DNA from: Bradysia coprophila
Taxonomy: Eukaryota > Arthropoda > Insecta > Diptera > Sciaridae
Direction: 5' to 3'
NCBI RefSeq assembly: GCF_014529535.1
Contig: NW_023503374.1
Location: forward strand, 2,108,001-2,172,000
DNA length: 64,000 nucleotides
Shown here: positions 60,273 to 64,000 of the stretch, piece after piece
How positions within the stretch are numbered: the stretch's first letter is position 1
How the letters are laid out: every line of letters starts with the position of its first letter
Position numbers and translations under genes: made by a program
Notes under the pieces: model-generated
What the model was told of the DNA's origin: nothing
Database searches by the model: none
Seen by the model: only the letters and a program-made list of their open reading frames with translations

Positions 60273-61243
60273 AACATGGACCGAAATATAGCGAAATTAT
60301 AAATTTACAGCTTTTTGGGGCAACCTTCATCTGATCTGATCTAGGCTGGTAATTAAAAAAAATCCACGGCGAAAACTAAAAATAAACCATTACGATATCG
60401 CTGGAAGTATTTCAATGATAGATTTGCATATCTGATGTATGGAAGATGTGAAAATGGTTTCCATGAAAAGATTTTTGAGTGCGAAATTGTTTCATTTTTT
60501 GTTTTCTCTACACCCGATGAACTTAGTTTAGAAATTTGTTTCTGTTTTCAACGTTTATTCAATCCACATATACAATCCAATACAAATTCATTTGAAATCA
60601 CACAGCAGTATCAGCATGAATGTGCGTAAAATGTACGAATAATATGTACGAGGTTTTTTTTTATGTGGATTGAGAAAATGTGGTATGTAAGTACACAGCA
60701 CTGCTACTATTCGGAGGCTAAAAAATCACCGTAGGTCATGTGTTTCTTTTAGGATGGTAATAAATGACCGATAAATTAATTCACTACTACCGATAAAAAA
60801 TAATAAAATACCGATAGAAAAAAGGTACAAGTCGATGGCACCTCCACTATTTATGGCTGAGTATTTCTGAGTCTGTGGAATTTTTTGAGAGTGCTATTTT
60901 GTAAAAGGGCTAATTATTAGACGATGCGAGAAAAAAAAAATAACTCCTAAGTTACCGACACCGTTCCGGCGCCCGGCTCGCATTGCGGCCCTCCGCTTCG
61001 CTCCAGGGCAATGGGTCGGATCGCTCGGCGTGTTAAAACGCTTTTTATGTACAATCAAAATTTGTATTCTTTTCGTAAAAAGTTGAATTCTGTTGGGACG
61101 AACTTAACTCCTTTACGTTACATTTTATCAACACCTTTTGGCCTTCTTACACGAAATACCAACCTGGCGTAAACAACAACTTATTGACGTCAATCTTTAT
61201 TTGAATATATGCATTACAATTTCGCCTATAAATAAATGAGTGT
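60273..61243. other. interior of the foldback element, no gene seen
   Basis: Unique AT-rich DNA with a GC-rich patch at 60962-61025 (GGCGCCCGGCTCGCATTGCGG region). No domain recognised in the short frames. Confidence 0.4.
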
Positions 61244-61800
61244 GAAAGGTGTCAATTAGCATGCCGTGTGTTGTTTGGCTATTCGACACCAGTGTCAAAT
61301 AGCATGAACTGTGTTGCTTGGCTATTCGACACTGGTGTCAAATAGCATGCACTGTGTTGTGTGGCTATTCGACACTGGTGTCGAATAGTCACTCCGAAAT
61401 ATTTTCTTAGAACACTTTTCCGTTCTCAAAAGTCCAAGAAAACATTTTGTCGAAATGAGAACACTTTTCCGTTCTCAAAAGTCCAAGAAAATATTTTGTC
61501 GAAATGAGAACACTTTTCCGTTCTCAAAAGTCTAAGAAAATATTTTTGCCAAATGAGAACACTTTTCCGTTCTCAAAAGTCCAAGAAAACATTTTGTCGA
61601 AATAAGAACCCTTTTCCGTTCTCAAAAGTCCAAGAAAATATTTTGTCGAAATGAGAACACTTTTCCGTTCTCAAAAGTCTAAGAAAATATTTTTGCCAAA
61701 TGAGAACACTTTTCCGTTCTCAAAAGTCTAAGAATTTTTTTTGTCGAAATGAGAACACTCTTCCGTTCTCAAAAGTCTAAGAAAATATTTTTGCCAAATG
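61244..61800. repeat. inverted satellite arrays of the right foldback arm
   Basis: 61244-61392 repeats the GCTATTCGACACCGGTGTCG type; 61393-61800 repeats the 49-bp unit inverted (AGAACACTTTTCCGTTCTCA), about eight copies. The order is the mirror of the left arm. Confidence 0.9.
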
Positions 61801-62132
61801 AGACCACTCTTCCAGTCTCGCACACCCGTAAATGTTAGCAAAGAGACCACTCGTTAATTTCAGTCTCGAAAAGTATTAAATCGGAGACCACTCGGTCAGC
61901 CTCATCACGTCTAACAAATAAAAGTCCAAAAAAGACTTCTCGTTCATCCTCAAACATTCTCGAAAAGTAGTCGAAACGAGACCACTCAGCTTCTCTCGTT
62001 CATTCTTGTTCATTTACAGAAAATAAATTAAAATTGAGACTTCTCGTAAACTGAAAAAGTCAATGAGACCGAAATGAGACCCTTGAGACTACGTATTTTA
62101 TGGTCTCACTGAGACTGAAATTTTTACCCGGG
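61801..62132. repeat. outer right foldback arm
   Basis: Inverted relatives of the 179-bp unit (GAGACCACTCGTTAATTTCAG, ATTAAATCGGAGACCACTCGG) followed by loose GAGAC/GTCTC words and the TTTTTACCCGGG end. The 43-bp and 37-bp arrays and the 5S segment of the left arm have no counterpart here. Confidence 0.8.
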
Positions 62133-62466
62133 TTTAAAAGGTCAACTTCAAACATTTGACAAATAAAAAGGAAATTACCTCATTTTGACATTGCCTCCAA
62201 GCCGAACAAAATACTATTTAAACATCTCTTCGTTTGTAGTGATATGAATCTTCAACAATGTATGACTCGAATGCACGCTCACAATAATTCGAAACAGAAT
62301 TTTTATCCACACTTGAATAGGATTGTGCCATACGAATTGTCAAATTTCATCCCTACAGACATAGCTTATCAATATTTATATGAAAACCGATCTCTATAAC
62401 TGGATAATGAATCCAATGAAAGTATAAACCAGGTATGGTCTGTTCATACAAACCAAACGACATTGA

Positions 62467-62522
62467 GATTTCATATAAACAAACTCACCTCTCATGAAAG
62501 GTGAGTTTGTTTATATGAAATC
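62467..62522. repeat. hairpin with 24-bp perfect arms
   Basis: GATTTCATATAAACAAACTC pairs with GAGTTTGTTTATATGAAATC, and ACCT/AGGT continues inward, around an 8-base loop CTCATGAA. Confidence 0.9.
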
Positions 62523-62712
62523 GCTATGTTGTACACAAGTCAAATTCACTTTGTTAGGTTGCAACACATGCCAACACGCAATACTAAACAACGCAGTTCC
62601 AACAACATGATCATGCCAAATGTCACGGATGCAACATAACAAATCTTATATTCACCCAAAACTTTGCATCCGTATTTCTTGCTATTCCCTGAGGGTCTGC
62701 GTTACCTTCAGT

Positions 62713-62916
62713 ATAGGTTTGTTCCAAGGTCATTTCGAAATGTCAAATTTCATCCACAGAAGGCAACTTAACCTCAACTTTCAGGTTGACGAAAATATTA
62801 ACGAAAAAATTTCAAAGAAATTGGTTGACGTTTAGGTTATGTTCATCTCTGTGGATGAAATCGTCGGCGTTCGTATTGTCAAAGTTCGGGTTTATAGTTA
62901 TTTGGAACAAACCTAT
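62713..62916. mobile_element. MITE, AGGTTTGTTCCAA family
   Basis: ATAGGTTTGTTCCAA and TTGGAACAAACCTAT are perfect inverted ends; TA flanks suggest Tc1/mariner-type mobilisation. The interior shares the GTCAAATTTCATCCA and GGATGAAATCGT blocks with 2137-2306. Confidence 0.8.
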
Positions 62917-63098
62917 GCATATTTACAACGCACTGTCGGTGTGTTTGGGACTAAACCTACATTGCCCGTTTCTCTTCTATATACTCATTGAAGAGTATAG
63001 CCTGAAGTGCCTGAAGTGAATCATAATTTGCCGATCCTTGAAGCAATTGTCTTCTTCTCGTCTTTTCTACCTCAACACATTCATTCCTGAACCCAATA

Positions 63099-63196
63099 CC
63101 ACATCTGTATATAGAAATACAGTTAAAACAATGCTATGATCTGATACCCCACATCTGTATATAGAAATACAGTTAAAACAATGCTATGATCTGATA
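63099..63196. repeat. 50-bp tandem duplication
   Basis: CCACATCTGTATATAGAAAT followed by ACAGTTAAAACAATGCTATGATCTGATA occurs twice in succession without a difference. Confidence 0.95.
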
Positions 63197-63444
63197 CATC
63201 TCGCAATGAGAATGGACTTTTTTACCTGTCGTCTTAAGAAAGACGCACAGGGGTTTAGAGGGTCTACGGATTATCTGTGTAAGAAAAGAAATTTCGTCCA
63301 TTGATCCACCGTTCACTCAGAGCCTCAGCGTCAGTTTTTCACCATATTCAAGACTTCAACCGAGCTAAACAGAACAATAAAAACCACGACAGAAGGGCCA
63401 TATTCTAAGTCCAAGTACAGTCAAATCCGCGTAAAAATGCAAGG

Positions 63445-63622
63445 TAGGTTTATTCCCAAACACACCGAGACAGTGCTTTGACATTTACCTTGATGTCCTC
63501 CGCTACGTACAAAGTTTGACATTCGACCATACCTTGTGTTGACGTTCATTGGATGAATCATGTTCGTTCGGCTAGGGAACACGGGGAACACTCGTGTTTA
63601 CAGTTACTTGGAACAAACCTAT
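63445..63622. mobile_element. composite MITE fragment
   Basis: Right end CTTGGAACAAACCTA and the GATGAATCATGTTCGTTCGGC block belong to the AGGTTTGTTCCAA family, while the left end TAGGTTTATTCCCAAACACA matches inverted sequence at 62921-62956. It is a chimera of two related elements. Confidence 0.6.
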
Positions 63623-64000
63623 ATCAGCACCAGCTACACAAAATAGACACCAGCTACACAAAAGAGACGGCATCGTATCGGTTCAATTTTTTTTTTGAAT
63701 TTGCCTGTCAATAATTCCCTAATGTCAACATCAGCCCGGTGTCATAATTCTCTGAACAAAATATACAAAACATGTAAAAAGGAATGAAATTCCGATAAAA
63801 AGTGGTAACGAGATCTCTTTGTTACTATACGTAACATCTCAATGAGTTACTTAAACCTGGTAGAATACGAAATAAGGTTTCAGTGAGATGAAATTGTTGT
63901 AATATGTGTCCAATTTCAATAGAATCTTAAAAATAGTCTTTTTAGCAATAGCAATTTTACAATCCTAAAACATTAATTATGTTCTTCGACAAGAGTACAA
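63623..64000. other. unassigned window end
   Basis: AT-rich DNA with a short CACCAGCTACACAAAA duplication at 63627-63662. Nothing else recognised. Confidence 0.4.

Larger units (their letters stand above)
56723..62132. mobile_element. 5.4-kb foldback transposon with modular satellite arms
   Basis: Ends are CCCGGGTAAAAA at 56723 and TTTTTACCCGGG at 62121-62132. The left arm (to 59480) runs through several tandem-repeat types built on GAGAC/GTCTC and GAGAAC/GTTCTC words; the shorter right arm (61244-62132) carries several of them inverted and in reverse order. The middle (59481-61243) is unique DNA except for a retrotransposon insertion. Target duplication is unclear because CCCGGG is itself palindromic. 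No transposase is seen. Confidence 0.75.

Overview
The window looks like nuclear DNA of an insect, most likely a nematoceran fly. It is AT-rich, with short introns (often 50-80 bp) and GT-AG splice sites that can be traced by reading frame. The three well-placed metazoan genes and one antiviral gene are separated by long stretches crowded with mobile elements. The species cannot be fixed from sequence alone.

Layout. 1-3229: intergenic, with two small inverted-repeat elements. 3230-4254 (+): a complete two-exon viperin (RSAD2) gene. 4929-17774 (+): a secreted group III phospholipase A2 gene, first exon not seen, with two alternative-looking catalytic exons (9335-9556 and 10190-10417) and a last exon 7 kb further on; its introns hold an 18-copy 20-bp satellite and several foldback repeats. 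19901-29324: a 1.1-kb foldback element split by a BEL/Pao LTR element (21009-29314, 5-bp target duplication) that has grown into a chain of near-identical inverted-LTR units joined by poly-T tracts. 29325-38500: dead repeats, including an RTE-type LINE with two small elements inserted in it. 38541-41926 (-): complete HID1 in 13 exons, 821 aa. 42183-46200: repeat elements with GTACGAA-type ends. 46510-52681 (-): complete OPA1 in 18 exons, 972 aa, whose last intron carries one of those elements. 53069-55632: a 2.56-kb non-autonomous DNA transposon with a perfect 8-bp target duplication. 56078-56651 and 59748-60260: two 5'-truncated copies of one non-LTR retrotransposon, each with a 12-13 bp target duplication; the second sits inside a 5.4-kb foldback transposon (56723-62132) whose arms are built from at least five satellite types, a 5S-rRNA-derived segment and a perfect 106-bp palindrome. 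62133-64000: more small elements.

The genes do not form one pathway. Viperin makes the antiviral nucleotide ddhCTP. The phospholipase hydrolyses sn-2 ester bonds outside the cell. HID1 serves dense-core-granule and trans-Golgi traffic. OPA1 fuses inner mitochondrial membranes. The most unusual parts are the duplicated catalytic exons of the phospholipase, a viperin in a fly-like genome, the hairpin chain of LTR units and the modular foldback transposon. All splice models are my own reading-frame reconstructions without transcript data.
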